Positions 41,322-54,148 of a DNA stretch of 64,000 bases are shown in pieces. Position numbers and translations under genes: made by a program. The notes under the pieces are model-generated. The model did not search any database and had not been told where the DNA came from. It saw nothing but the letters and a program-made list of their open reading frames with translations. The DNA is from Lithodes maja (Eukaryota > Arthropoda > Malacostraca > Decapoda > Lithodidae): assembly GCA_037953745.1 (NCBI GenBank), contig JBAKBP010007415.1:36186-100185 (forward strand). The letters are read 5' to 3'. Every line of letters starts with the position of its first letter. Position 1 is the first letter of the stretch.

Positions 41322-43388
41322 TCATTCACTATCATCTCTCTGTAGCTCCACCAGGCCACTAGGACAATTTGGAGGAGTTTCATGGTCATCGTTAGGGTCA
41401 AGATGAGCCATAAAGGCGTCAGATAAATCCACCTCAGTCACATCATCAGGCACAGTTGGAGCGTCATTCACACTCTCATCATCCCTTTCATCAACTCTTA
41501 CATTCGGTACATTTCTGTCTGAGGGAACTGCTACTTGAGACATTGAACGTGTGACAGCACACACAGGGAAAACTGTTGGCATCTCCTTTTCGAGCTCACC
41601 GGTTAGTGGCTCGTTAACAGGGGAAAGTGACAAAATGGGGTCTGGTCGGACCTTCTCACCTGCTAAATCATTCCCCAAAACGAGCGTTACCCCAGGCACA
41701 GGGATATCTTGGGACCTACACAAAGCTATGGTGGCCTCACCCTGTAGTAACTCACATTCAATTTCGCCTTTTACCAAGTATGCATAAAACTGGCCTCCAA
41801 CACCTCTCATTACAACTGGTTCGCCAGGTGGGCACTCAGTGTAAGGATTCACCATGAGGGTGCTAGTAGAACCTGGGTCTCTCAGAATTTTTACCTCATG
41901 CATACAACCATTTAATCTCAAGTTGCCAGATGAAATAAAGGGACGGTAACTGTCCTGCACTGATTGTGAAATTATTATTGGCTTAACCCTAGTGGGTTGC
42001 ACCACACATGCTACTACACCCCTGTCTAGATGTTTTACGTTAGCTGCTAGGTACTCCTGTCGAGAGTCTTGCATTAAAGGAACTTTTGGTGCTAGGTACT
42101 CCTTCTGTCGGGAGTCCTGCATTACAGGCACATATGGAGTTTGAGATACGGCGGCAACCGTCTGCCCCGATCTCTCGGTTCTCTCCTTGGCCCAGCACTG
42201 ATAAGCTAGGTGGCCTCTCTTGCCACAAAAAGTACATACTTTAGGGGATACGGGAACGTTCCCTCTTTGAGCATTACTATTAGTTTGGGGCCCACCTCTG
42301 TTACCATTGCCCCGAGTCGCATTTTTAGTTGGGAGAACAATTCGGTTTTGGCTAGCTGGGAAAGACGTTATAGGCTTGTGACTGGGTCTGTCAGATTTGT
42401 GATTGGGATACTTAAAATTAGAGCTAGAATTATCGTAGGGCTTCTTTCCACGAAATTTGTTGTTGAGCACGTATGTGTCAGCCATGTCAGCGGCGTCAGC
42501 AAGACAATCTACCTTTTTCCCCTTTAAATGATAGGATACAGAAGAATCAATTTTCCAGAGGAAATTTTCTAATAGGACCAACTCCTTCAGATCATTGTAG
42601 CTCGTGACTTTCTTACTCTTGACCCAATGATTGAAAGTTTTAGTCATGGTCCTGGCAAATACCTTATGGGTTTCTTCTACTTTCTTCTGGTTTTTACGGA
42701 AAGATTGCCTGTAAGCCTCAGGCTGCAATTGATAGGTTTTTAGGATAGCTTCTTTGAGATTGTCATAATCCTGCCTAACTTCCGCTACTTCTGACAAATA
42801 CGTGGCTCGAGCCTGCCCTGTCAAAACAGTTTGTAACATAAAAGGCCATTGATCTCTTGTCCACTTCATACCTCCAGCAACTTCCTCAAACAAAACAAAG
42901 AAATCCTGCACATTATCCTCAGTGAAAGGTGGAATGACACTAGTCATAGTCAATCCCAGAGGGGGAGCAATTACGGGAGCATTTGTATTGACATTTAGTG
43001 GAGCTATTTGATATTGATATTGATAATGTTCGGTCTTTATTCTGGCTTCTTCGATATTTGCTCTTATTCTGGCTTCTTCGGTATTTGCTTTTATTCTGGC
43101 TAGTTCTAGTATTTGATCACTAGTCAAACCAGGTGGCAATGGTTTATCAAGTTGGCTAGGTTTACTCGGGATCCCACCAACTGCTCAGTCACCCTCCCCG
43201 CCTTCTACAGGGAACAGGTGGGTTTTTATGGTCTGAGCCACCTCTACTTTAGACATGTTTGAGACAGTTAATTGGAGATGTGAGGCAAGCACTTTCAGTT
43301 CAGATTTTGACAGACAGTCAATATCAGGGGCTGTGGGTTCTGATTCTATGAAAACTCCAGCATCTTCTTCATTAATTAGTTGAGGCAT
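41322..43388 (-). pseudogene. Gag-protease of outer element, one in-frame stop
   Basis: ATG at 43388 (MPQLINEEDAGVF). TGA at 43187-43185 stops after 67 codons, and the same frame continues open for 615 or more codons to 41322. Features of the downstream part: repeated charged stretch EEARIRANIEEARIKTE; Gag core (FFVLFEEVAGGMKWTRDQWP, YQLQPEAYRQSFR); CCHC knuckle CTFCGKRGHLAYQC; protease-like LRDPGSTSTLM and VTLVLGNDLAG. The retropepsin triad is D-T/S-G; here it is D-P-G, so the protease is probably inactive. Related in layout to the gag-protease at 26172-29936 but clearly diverged. Confidence 0.85.
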
Positions 43389-43451
43389 GATTAATATTCG
43401 GTTTTTTAGTAGTGAAACGTTAATGAAACTGAGTGAAACTGTATGAAACGA

Positions 43452-43469
43452 ATCCTGGCAAGGTCGCCA
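43452..43469 (-). promoter_or_regulatory. Primer-binding site of outer element
   Basis: TGGCGACCTTGCCAGGAT on minus, six bases after the 5' LTR. Its complement ATCCTGGCAAGGTCGCCA looks like a tRNA 3' end (T-arm plus acceptor plus CCA), possibly an arginine tRNA. Confidence 0.75.
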
Positions 43470-43475
43470 CTCTTC

Positions 43476-44824
43476 TGTTACGTATCTTTATCCTCAAGTG
43501 GTTAACTTGATGAATCTAGATAGCACAGAGATATATATTAAGGCATCAGTCAGCTGAAGGCAAAACAAAAGTAATATCTAATAAAATTTCCTGTTGTTGC
43601 TTCCTTTCCTTTTGGATCTTAGGACTTAGTATCCTTTATTGACTGATACTCTTTAATTATGAAAAATACTGAAACTAATTAAAGTCATGTAGTATTTATA
43701 AAGAATTATTATTTAACCGAAGCTTAGTAGGCTATGGTTATGAACCGAATAAGTTATATCTAAAGAAGGACTATTAATTCTATAAAAAGTCTTGAAAGAT
43801 AAATATTAAAGTAAGAATATTTCTGTCTCTTACCCTTTTTGAAATTAATATAGTTTTCTTCTATGTCCTTTTATTTATATTTAATGTAATTATTCTTGGT
43901 TCTTGTCTTACGTTAATAGGATTATATTATTATTATCATCAGGATTAATATCAAAGTCACATAAAAAGTTAGATATATATTTAATAATTAGTTAAATGTA
44001 TTTCTTAACCACGTAACATTGAAGTTTGATTATGAGTAAATAAAGTTACAGGATCGTTTCATAGATTCGATTCAAGTCTCACTCAAATAATATGAAAAGC
44101 AAAATATAATATTTTGAAGCAAAAGAATTTTCTTCAGCTTAGGAAATCACTAGAAGTAATATTAACACAGCCATGTTAGTCTAAGGCGATATTACTAATA
44201 TCAGACAATAGCATCACCGTACTAAGCACCGTTAAGCAATACAAGCTTAATTCAAAGAAAATGAAAGAACTCTTAAATATTAATATAAAACAATAGTATT
44301 ACTTTCATCATAACCCAATTACTTAAAGAGTTGCTTTAGTCCACAAGTTAGTCAACTAAAATAGTTAAGTACATAATAGCGTTAACGTTAATTCCCAATC
44401 AAATAGTTAAGCACATAATAGTAGTAGCGTTAACGTTAATTCGCAATCAAATAGTTAAGTACACAATAATAGTAGCGTCAACGTTAATTCCCAATCACAT
44501 ATCTCACTAACCAACATAACGTAAGTGTTTACACCGAACACACTTAACACACACACACATATATAATCTGACTGACAGTCACAATCCCATTATAATACTT
44601 CACCCCGTCTTCCTCCAGCTGCAAGTTCACCTTCCCCAACTCCAAATGAGACTGATTTGAATGCCCACAACTCGGGTCTTATATACCAAACAATGATGGT
44701 GTAGGAACGAATGAGGAGGCGGGGGTGGTGCGGGCTCCAATCATAGCTCCTCGAGTCGCATAACAGGTGCCTGGTCCACTCACAGCTCCTCGAGTTGCAT
44801 AGCAGGTGCCTGGTCTAATCACAG
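43476..44824 (-). repeat. 5' LTR of outer element, distal part (split)
   Basis: Matches 37584 to about 39030 of the other LTR. At AATCACAG (44824) it is interrupted; it resumes at 53616 with ACAGCTCCTGGCGTCG, so ACAG is duplicated. The intact LTR reads AATCACAGCTCCTGG. Confidence 0.9.
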
Positions 44825-47276
44825 TGTTACGACCGGGCACTCGGGTACACTAGGGCTCTTACACAGGACTCGAGTATGGCTCGCTGCCACAACGGAAACA
44901 CACGATCCCAACCCCAGAGTACTGCCAGCCGAACAAAAAACGCCACTACCCTCCAGAGTTCTATCTGCTATAACGGGGTATACAAGAACTCGGTACTAGC
45001 GTTTCACACAACAGACTAATAACAAGACGGGAGTTATCTAGTCTGGTCAACAATCAAACAAAGAAGAAAGTACTACAACACTAAAGAATAGTGTTGGCCG
45101 AAGCCGAAGTAATCCACCCTTGAACTAAGAACTTAAGAAGTCCTCCACCCTCTACTTCGGATCGGCACTATTACGTTACGTTAAACAATAGTCCTCGAGC
45201 ATCAAGCAAGGAATCTTCTGATAAGTTAGATGCTTCTCGAATACTCATAAGAAGTAAGTATCGGATTTTGAACAGCAATTTAATGAATAACTCACTGGTA
45301 ATTAAAGGCTTTAAATTGACATAAGAAGAATTATAAGAATAAGCAATAGGATATGGCAAACATTAAGAAGAAGTACTCCGACAATGCACTGGCAATAGCC
45401 TACTAAGATTGTGCTCGTGGGCCACTAATCTCTGAAGTAGCTAAGCGTGCCACACATGAAATCAATAGTGCATAAACAATAATATACATAAGGAGAAGCT
45501 TCAATACTATGCTGTATCTGCTGGTCGAGCAAAGTCTAGCTGGGATACATAAGGTTAAGAGACAATGGCTGAGCAAGCGGCTCGTAGCCTAGCGAGGTCC
45601 TTAACCTCTGAAGTGCGCACGGGGGTAAATGAAAACGTCCCCCTGTGCTGACGTATTTGAGGTTTTTCGTCACTAAAATATTCATTGTACCATTAATAGC
45701 ATTAATAATTATCCATATGCGCCTATTATGGGTTGATTATAAAGGTATTAACCTGAAACAACAATAAAACGAGTGAAAACAGCGTTTGGATGGTCAAAAT
45801 CGGAGATATAGCCCGCGAGTTGTATAATCTATGGGTGAGGCAAACTCCTTTCCCGCCAATTTCCCCCAAGGCCACTGAGACACAGTCGATCGATACTCTC
45901 TCTCTCTCTCTTGCACTCGATGGCCATCAGTGATGACAACACCCTGCTTGCAACTCGCTAATGTTAGCACGAAAATATACCTCAGAATAAGGGAATAATA
46001 GGGAAAATAGGTGATAACTGAGGAATAGGAGGAAAGTGGGGAAGGAGGGGAGGTAGAGGACTGAGATTTTGCATGGCCCAGGGGCCAAAAAAAAAAAAAA
46101 AATTTTTTTTTTTTTCGATGTAAAAAGTTGATTTTTAGTTTTACTTACTCCAGAGAGTCTTCCCGCAGTCCGCCGGCCGAACTCTAAAGAGTCTTCCCGC
46201 AGTTCCCGGGTTAAGACTGTGCGGCCAAATTACGTTAATTGACGGGATGCTCTCTTGAGAGATCCAGATCACTAGTATCTGGTTCTCTCCTGGCAATCCT
46301 CTCAAAGTCAAGCAAATGAGATAGCACAGTGTTGGGTGGCAGAGGCAAAAGCCCTCACTCGCAACACAGTGCTAAACTCCCACGGTACACAGTCAGAAAG
46401 ACCACCTAGGCGTTCCACGTCTCCGTTGCAATTGTACTGGTTCAACCGCAACCTAGTACTCATAGGAAATCACAACTCAGAAACCCTATCCCAGTCTAGC
46501 ATTGCCTAAACCAGCAGAAAACAGGAACATGAATAATCGCACACAGGGAAATGCATATACGAGTGCAACAAACATCAATCAATCCTATTCTAGTTAACCC
46601 TTCCAAAAATAGGCTATCTAACAGGCACTTATCTCGTGAGAACTCAAGCGATAATACTTTGGCTGACTAAATCTGCACCAAAGGGGTCATTGGTTAAAAA
46701 GGGACGAGAAGAGAAGAAGATAGGCTGTTCAGAGAGTAGAGAAAGTTCACATCAGTCGGAAGAATATGGATAGTTGCAAGGGATATGAGAAGTCGCTCTG
46801 CCTGATGAGTTCTAAAGAATTGTGGCGAGGACCTCTCCTTTTTATACTCGGCCCTCTAGTGAGCATATCGCCAACTACTAAGGACCGCCCACTAGCAATC
46901 GTTACGTAATATTCTCTCTCAATCTGGGATCGACAAAGGATTTCCCACGCGCTGAGAGGGAGGAGGGAGGAGGGAGGGAGGCCTACCTACCTCGTGGCGC
47001 GCTCACGGGCCGTCGTTACATAACTCTCTCTCTTCTCCTCATCATTACATATAAGTCCCACACACAATACTTATAACTAATGATATAAAATAGAACTCGT
47101 TGACTCAGATGAAAACAAAATACATATTTATAATACTTATAGTACAACGGCTCACATAAACTAAGTTAGGAAACTCTACACAGACTACAGCCAAAGTTCC
47201 TGCCCTGACGATCCTAGCGAGAGTGGGGCCTGACTGGGCGTTCTGTACAGCATGCTCATACTCGACATGCGTCACA
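44825..47276 (-). repeat. 3' LTR of nested element, split by a MITE
   Basis: Starts TGTTACGACCGGGCACTC, ends ATGCGTCACA. At 45601 the sequence GGTCCTTAAGACTG of the other LTRs is opened at TTAA. Without the insert it is 1842 bp. Confidence 0.9.
45601..46214. mobile_element. 606-bp TTAA-inserted MITE (piggyBac-like)
   Basis: The insert 45605-46210 is flanked by TTAA (45601-45604 and 46211-46214); three other LTR copies show the empty site with one TTAA. Ends are CCTCTGAAGTGCGCACGG and, inverted from the right, CCCGGGAACTGCGGGAAG, an imperfect terminal repeat. A subterminal AGAGTCTTCCCGCAGT occurs twice near the right end. Internal A-run/T-run palindrome at 46088-46115. No coding. TTAA duplication with CCY ends is the piggyBac pattern. 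Confidence 0.85.
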
Positions 47277-47761
47277 CCTCCCCCAAGATTTTACTTGCTC
47301 AACCCTGAGCTAAAATCTGATATACAGAACCCCATCAAACCCCTCACACCCAGCGACCGCATGGCACTAAAACAACGCTGAGTTTATCACTAAAACACAT
47401 CTTATAAAAAAAAAAATTCACATTTCATAACTCCTCCCAACAATAGTAAAAGACATAATATCATGCTCCCAGAGCGAGCTTACAGCAGCTCAGCCGTTTG
47501 ATAGTTCGTGGACTACTCAAACTCTATAGGCTATGACAAACTTATACAATTATCTATATCAAAAAGAAAGAGTTTTTATATGATTTTTATATTTTAATAT
47601 GTTTTTTCCGGCTGCACTATAAGGGCAGCCTATTTTCTTCTATACCAAACGCTCAACAATCCTGCTTTACGACCCAATACGCTGGGCTACAACCGCGAGC
47701 CAACAAGCACCAAGCGCAAAATACTATTCAAACTAAAGCAGGAGGCTACCCGTGTGTCAAT
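47277..47761 (-). other. Polypurine tract and 3' untranslated region of nested element
   Basis: TCTTGGGGGAGG on minus next to the LTR, as in copy 1; the rest is colinear with 25686-26171. Confidence 0.75.
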
Positions 47762-50700
47762 CTACCCAGGATCATATACCCTTGAACGACCATCTGCAAC
47801 CACGTTGTCACAACCGGCAATATGGCGTATGTCCAGGTTATATACCAATAACCTTAGTGACCACCTGGTCAGCCTCATACTCCGATTGTGAAACTGGTCC
47901 AAGATCTTGAGAGGGTGATGATCTGGGTAAACTACAACGACCGGACCATAGGCTGGAACATAGACCTCGAAATGCCCCAGCGCATCATCGTCCTTTTCAC
48001 TTTCATTCATCAGGTTCTGAAACGTTGCTAGTGCATTCTTAAGTCCGTCAGGCATAACATTGCACTGGTAGGTACTCCCGTCCACAACAAAACCACATAC
48101 CTCTTTAGCACGCTCGGACAAAGTTACAAGCAACGACCACTCACGACATTCCTTATCCCTCAGACCCTTCGTCCACACGTAATCCAGCTCTGCTTGCACC
48201 ATAGGCTGTCGAGCAGGATTTATACGGTAGGGAATTAAACTGAGCCTTGCACTATCTCCAGCCTGCATGTCGGATTCTACCCCGTACATCAGGCCTGGAG
48301 AAGCAACAAACATGCGAAAGTACTGCCATAGCCTAGTAAACAACTGCCTTGCACTGTCTCCACGAACAACATGCCTAGTGCCCTCCCACAACCCAGCCGA
48401 GACCGCAGCTTCTAACCTGTAGTCTCCCTCCTTCTCCACCTTCGTCCCTAGAACAGCCAGGTCATGAGAGGGACAATCAGTACCACCTGTGCAGTCACTC
48501 CCACAGTTCATTATTGCTAAGGCTTCCCCGCCGATACCGTACATGCGCACCCCCGCATTCCTTGTGACGACATCTGCCTGCGCAGCATCACCGCTTTCAG
48601 CGACATGGCCAGATACAGTCGGTCTATGGTAGGGCTGTTGCATTAGACTAGAGCAGCATTGGGAGGCTATGCGACGACCGGGCACTGCGATACCACAGCC
48701 GACCTTACCAATCTGCTCAATGTCCTCCTTTTGACCACCACCCTTGGCAGCCATGGGTCGACCCTGACCTGGCAACCATGCCAAAGCCTCGTCGCCCACC
48801 TTAAACCACCGAAACAACGAGGCTAACGGTCTTTCAACAGTCACGTGACCTGCCCGTGGAACATCTTGCACCGCCCGAGTTGTGAGACTCAGGGGCTCGG
48901 CACAACCAGTGGGGTATGAACCGAGCTGGTGCTGGAGTGCTGCACACTGCTGCTCAGGCAGGTGCTCTAGCGCTTCCACAGCCACCAGACTCGTGTCCCC
49001 CGCCCACTGTTCCGCCGAGACATGACAATCCCTTCTCTCCTCCACCTGTGCCCTACTACACCCCTCTCCTTCTCCACCTTGGCCGCGGCAGACCAACGCA
49101 GGGACAGTAGGCTGCTCAGGTGGTTGCCTCACGAACTCCTCCAACAGGTTCACATGACATGCTTCCCCGTCCTCGTGTTTAATCTCGACAGCACCATTAC
49201 CACACTTCTGAACTTCCGGATCCTCCAACTGCAGTTTACAAATATCTGAGGGAACCAACCTGTCTAGATGCTTCCGAAGCAACCCAAGTCCTCCCCCAAT
49301 ATCAAACTGAGCAACCCTTTTTTCTCTCCGTGTGCAACGTTGCTGCCTCGGAGTCTCTTCCGGCCCTACCTCCTCACTAGCTGTGACAGGTCCTGGGGCC
49401 TCTCCAGACTCTAACATAGGTGCCAATACTGAATCACCCAGGAGAGCCGCCGAGTCAAAACTCTTAAAACCAACTCCAGCTTTAGCCTCCTCCTGTTGAT
49501 CGTTCCTCTGCTGGTCTGAAGACGGAGGACTAGGCTGTGACACTTTAGCTGCCCGAGCTCGGGTGACAGCACACGCCATGGGTTCTGCCTGGCACCGCTC
49601 GACACACTCTTGCTCTTCCCTACTCACGTCGGCCGTCCTCTCGGCAACAACTAAGGGTAGAACCTCAGAAGCGGGCATTGCAAAGTCGTTGCCGAGAAGA
49701 AGGTCGACGCCCTCCACTGGCAGTTTCTCCACAATCCCGACATCCAATTCACGTGCCACACCATCCACCTCCAACTCCAACCGCACCAGCGGGTATGACC
49801 GAGTTGCATTAATACCCTGCTCCACTACCACCCGAGCCACATTTATAGGGTAGCCAGTCAAGTTATTCATCAGAGTCTGGGAAGCACCTGTATCACGCAA
49901 GACCTCTACTCCATGCTTGCGCCCCTCCCACATCACGCAACCCCGTCCTCTATGGTCGCAAAAAACATCCTGAGCAGGGTTCGAGCCTCCCAGGTGCTTC
50001 TGCATTGGCTGTGCCTCAGCCTCTGACGAACTGCCCCGGGCAAACTCAGAAAACTTCGGAGACACACCAATGTTGCAGGCCAAAGACACAGCTGCTGTAG
50101 GTGGTTTGCTAGGACAGACTCTTGCAAAGTGCCCCTTTTCATGACAATGATAACACTCCAACTCCCCTCTGGGCTTCCCTTGGTACTGGGAAGGGCCCGG
50201 CCCCTTCTTAAATGGGACGGTGCTAGTCTTGTGGTCAGTCTTGGTATCATAGCTCTTGTACTTGTTTGCATAATGTATATCACCAACTCGGGGGGGTGGG
50301 GCGTCACGCCCCTTGTTACCTGCCTCACTACGCTGGGCAGACCCGCACCCACGAATTAGTGATAGCCGGAGGTCAGCCATCTCAGCTGCCTCCTGTAGAG
50401 TTTTAGGGTTCTTTTTCTTTAATAGTTAAAGTCATATCTGCACCTGTACACTTATAAAACTGCTCGAGCAGAAACAGCTCAGTCAACTGTTCGGCCGTCT
50501 CAGCTTTCTCAGAACGTGTCCAGTTTGTAAGTGCATCTTTTAAGTCCCGGGCATGTTCAAGAAAGGTCGCCTCCCTAGTCTTTGTAACACCCCGAAACTT
50601 CAATCGATATGTTTCTGGTTGCAACTCGTATGCCCGTAGGACAGTTCTCTTCAATTCTGGGTAGTCAATGCAAGACTCTAAAGGTAGTGCATCATAAGCC

Positions 50701-51551
50701 TTCAGACCCTTACCCGTAAGTCTTGAGGAGACCAGAGCTGCCCACTTCTCTTCAGGCCAATTATGCTCCCTACACTTCTTCTCAAAACGATTAAAAAATT
50801 CTGTGACTTCAGTTTCACTAAATGCCGGCACCAATTTGATTAAGTGGGACAAGGACTGTTCTCTTACTTGGCCCTCACGGCCCATCCGAGTCCCTGTCGA
50901 CTCTGCACGAGTCTTATCTAAATCTATTTGAGCACAATATTTCTCTGAGTCGTACCTAAGCTCAGCCTCATGTCTCCTAATCTCAGCCTCAATCTCCTTC
51001 TCCTGCTTCCTACTCTCATTCTCCTGCCTTCTGGTCTCATTCTCCTGCCTTCTGGTCTCAGCCTCAATTTTAGCAAGCTCAAGTTTAAATATCATATCTG
51101 GAGACAGGCAGGAAGAGGGAGCTGCCACTACTGAAGGAGGGGGGGCAAGAACTGGGGAACCACCATACGCACCGCCCGAGGGCACTCCAATCTTCCAATT
51201 CTCATCCCTCTGTGGGAGAGTGCTAACCTCCGGCAACTGAGTGGACGGCACTGTGGGAGTCGAGTGAGAGGGGATCTGGGGAGGAACCCCCCCAAACGCC
51301 CTCTCCTCCGAAACCCCATGTCGCCCACGCAACACCCAGGAAATCAGCTCCCCCTTGGACATCCCTCCTACATTGGATAGACCCAAAACCTTGGCTATCA
51401 GGTGCAAGCCATAAACATTCACCCCAGTCAGCCTCTCCTCCGTCACCTGGTACCGCTTACTCACAAAAAGTCTAGCATCCTCCTCACTAGTTACTAACGG
51501 CACCTCCTCAAATGGCATCTCTCGCTCCTCGTCAGTACTAGGGCACGACAT
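47762..51551 (-). pseudogene. Gag-protease-pol-remnant of nested element, one frameshift
   Basis: ATG at 51551 (MSCPSTDEERE). The Gag part is open to a stop at 50405-50403 caused by one extra T in a T run (50412-50416; copy 1 has four T, here five). The remaining 870 residues (from about 50400 to 47762) are open in the shifted frame: CCHC knuckle CYHCHEKGHFARVC, DTGAS protease, then the same shuffled pieces as copy 1 (CHVNLLEEF, LPEQQCAALQ, FKVGDEALAWLPGQGRP, QPMVQAELDY, MPDGLKNALATFQ, MRLTRWSL). Compared with copy 1 it keeps 78 bp (49232-49309) lost there between two AACTG repeats. The coiled-coil repeat is shorter. Inactive as it stands, but only one mutation breaks it. Confidence 0.85.
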
Positions 51552-51744
51552 ACTGAAGTTCACAAAAAATTCTCGAGACAAAAGTGTTAAACTCCCTTAT
51601 GTAAGCACTAATTACTAAATTAACTGGAGTCTCTTAAATGCTCTCCTAATTGCCTTACAAAAAAAAATATTCTTCAATATGTACGCTAAAGTACGAACAA
51701 ACAAATGTTGTACAACTCTGCAAAAAATTATACTGTTCACAAAA

Positions 51745-51762
51745 TCCTAAGCAAGGTCGCCA
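51745..51762 (-). promoter_or_regulatory. Primer-binding site of nested element
   Basis: TGGCGACCTTGCTTAGGA on minus, two bases from the 5' LTR, identical to copy 1. Confidence 0.75.
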
Positions 51763-51764
51763 TT

Positions 51765-53615
51765 TGTTACGACCGGGCACTCGGGTACACTAGGGCTCTT
51801 ATACAGGACTCGAGTATGGCTCGCTGCCACAACGGAAACACACGATCCCAACCCCAGAGTACTGCCAGCCGAACAAAAAACGCCACTACCCTCCAGAGTT
51901 CTATCTGCTATAACGGGGTATACAAGAACTCGGTACTAGCGTTTCACACAACAGACTAATAACAAGACGGGAGTTATCTAGTCTGGTCAACAATCAAACA
52001 AAGAAGAAAGTACTACAACACTAAAGAATAGTGTTGGCCGAAGCCGAAGTAATCCACCCTTGAACTAAGAACTTAAGAAGTCCTCCACCCTCTACTTCGG
52101 ATCGGCACTATTACGTTACGTTAAACAATAGTCCTCGAGCATCAAGCAAGGAATCTTCTGATAAGTTAGATGCTTCTCGAATACTCATAAGAAGTAAGTA
52201 TCGGATTTTGAACAGCAATTTAATGAATAACTCACTGGTAATTAAAGGCTTTAAATTGACATAAGAAGAATTATAAGAATAAGCAATAGGATATGGCAAA
52301 CATTAAGAAGAAGTACTCCGACAATGCACTGGCAATAGCCTACTAAGATTGTGCTCGTGGGCCACTAATCTCTGAAGTAGCTAAGCGTGCCACACATGAA
52401 ATCAATAGTGCATAAACAATAATATACATAAGGAGAAGCTTCAATACTATGCTGTATCTGCTGGTCGAGCAAAGTCTAGCTGGGATACATAAGGTTAAGA
52501 GACAATGGCTGAGCAAGCGGCTCGTAAGCCTAGCGAGGTCCTTAAGACTGTGCAGCCAAATTACGTTAATTGACGGGATGCTCTCTTGAGAGATCCAGAT
52601 CACTAGTATCTGGTTCTCTCCTGGCGATCCTCTCAAAGTCAAGCAAATGAGATAGCACAGTGTTGGGTGGCAGAGGCAAAAGCCCTCACTCCGCAACACA
52701 GTGCTAAACTCCCACGGTACACAGTCAGAAAGACCACCTAGGCGTTCCACGTCTCCGTTGCTGCAATTGTACTGGTTCAACCGCAAACCTAGTACTCATA
52801 GGAAATCACAACTCAGAAACCCTATCCCAGTCTAGCATTGCCTAAACCAGCAGAAAACAGGAACATGAATAATCGCACACAGGGAAATGCATATACGAGT
52901 GCAACAAACATCAATCAATCCTATTCTAGTTAACCCTTCCAAAAATAGGCTATCTAACAGGCACTTATCTCGTGAGAACTCAAGCGATAATACTTTGGCT
53001 GACTAAATCTGCACCAAAGGGGTCATTGGTTAAAAAGGGACGAGAAGAGAAGAAGATAGGCTGTTCAGAGAGTAGAGAAAGTTCACATCAGTCGGAAGAA
53101 TATGGATAGTTGCAAGGGATATGAGAAGTCGCTCTGCCTGATGAGTTCTAAAGAATTGTGGGCGAGAACCTCTCCTTTTTATACTCGGCCCTCTAGTGAG
53201 CATATCGCCAACTACTAAGGACCGCCCACTAGCAATCGTTACGTAATATTCTCTCTCAATCTGGGATCGACAAAGGATTTCCCACGCGCTTGAGAGGGAG
53301 GAGGGAGGAGGGAGGGAGGCCTACCTACCTCGTGGCGCGCTCACGGGCCGTCGTTACATAACTCTCTCTCTTCTCCTCATCATTACATATAAGTCCCACA
53401 CACAATACTTATAACTAATGATATAAAATAGAACTCGTTGACTCAGATGAAAACAAAAATACATATTTATAATACTTATAGTACAACGGCTCACATAAAC
53501 TAAGTTAGGAAACTCTACACAGACTACAGCCAAAGTTCCTGCCCTGACGATCCTAGCGAGAGTGGGGCCTGACTGGGCGTTCTGTACAGCATGCTCATAC
53601 TCGACATGCGTCACA
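51765..53615 (-). repeat. 5' LTR of nested element
   Basis: Direct repeat of 44825-47276. Shares private variants with it (for example GGGATACATAAGG where copy 1 LTRs read GGGATATCTAAGG), which supports a single insertion event. TATA box on minus at 53183-53176. Confidence 0.9.
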
Positions 53616-53619
53616 ACAG

Positions 53620-53796
53620 CTCCTGGCGTCGAACATACGTCATAGCGTCGGTCATCAAGTAGTTTGCAGGGTCCCCTATGACGCACGCAGGTGTGCAAGG
53701 CTAGTTTACTCGCTAGTCTGCTTCACCGTTTGGGTAGTGTGGCTTCTTCAACTCTAATTCTAACTCTTAAATTAACATACAGGGCTCCGTATGTCA
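53620..53796 (-). repeat. 5' LTR of outer element, proximal part
   Basis: CTCCTGGCGTCGAACATACG...CTCCGTATGTCA, the missing end of 43476-44824. Small deletion near 53700 relative to 39110-39130. Confidence 0.85.
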
Positions 53797-53798
53797 GA

Positions 53799-54000
<202 letters not shown>

Positions 54001-54148
54001 TGGGATATTTGCCAGAGTATATAGAAGATAGATAGATAGTATATCACATTATAATCATAAAGTCGTTTCCAGACACACCCTTCCCTACCTAGTCATAGGT
54101 GAGGTCCACGAATATTTATGGTTGACTGTACCCCATCGCCAGCTTCAA

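Larger units (their letters stand above)
44825..53615 (-). mobile_element. Nested LTR retrotransposon, copy 2 of the 23.8-kb element
   Basis: 3' LTR 44825-47276 (with a MITE), coding remnants 47762-51551, PBS 51762-51745, 5' LTR 51765-53615. Target duplication ACAG at 44821-44824 and 53616-53619. Without the MITE it is about 8.18 kb, close to the 8.16 kb of copy 1, and it shares the same rearranged pol. It inserted into the outer element's 5' LTR and is therefore younger than it. Confidence 0.92.
37584..53796 (-). mobile_element. Outer Gypsy-type LTR retrotransposon with integrase upstream of RT, interrupted
   Basis: LTRs are 37584-39217 and 43476-44824 plus 53620-53796, the right one split by the nested element (44825-53615) and one TSD copy. 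Removing the nest gives about 7.4 kb. Minus-strand order: 5' LTR, PBS (43469-43452), gag-protease (43388-41322), integrase (41310-39826), RT N-terminus (39836-39446), polypurine tract (39231-39218), 3' LTR. The RT palm and RNase H are missing. Insertion was into TA-rich DNA, so the target duplication is ambiguous. Confidence 0.88.
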
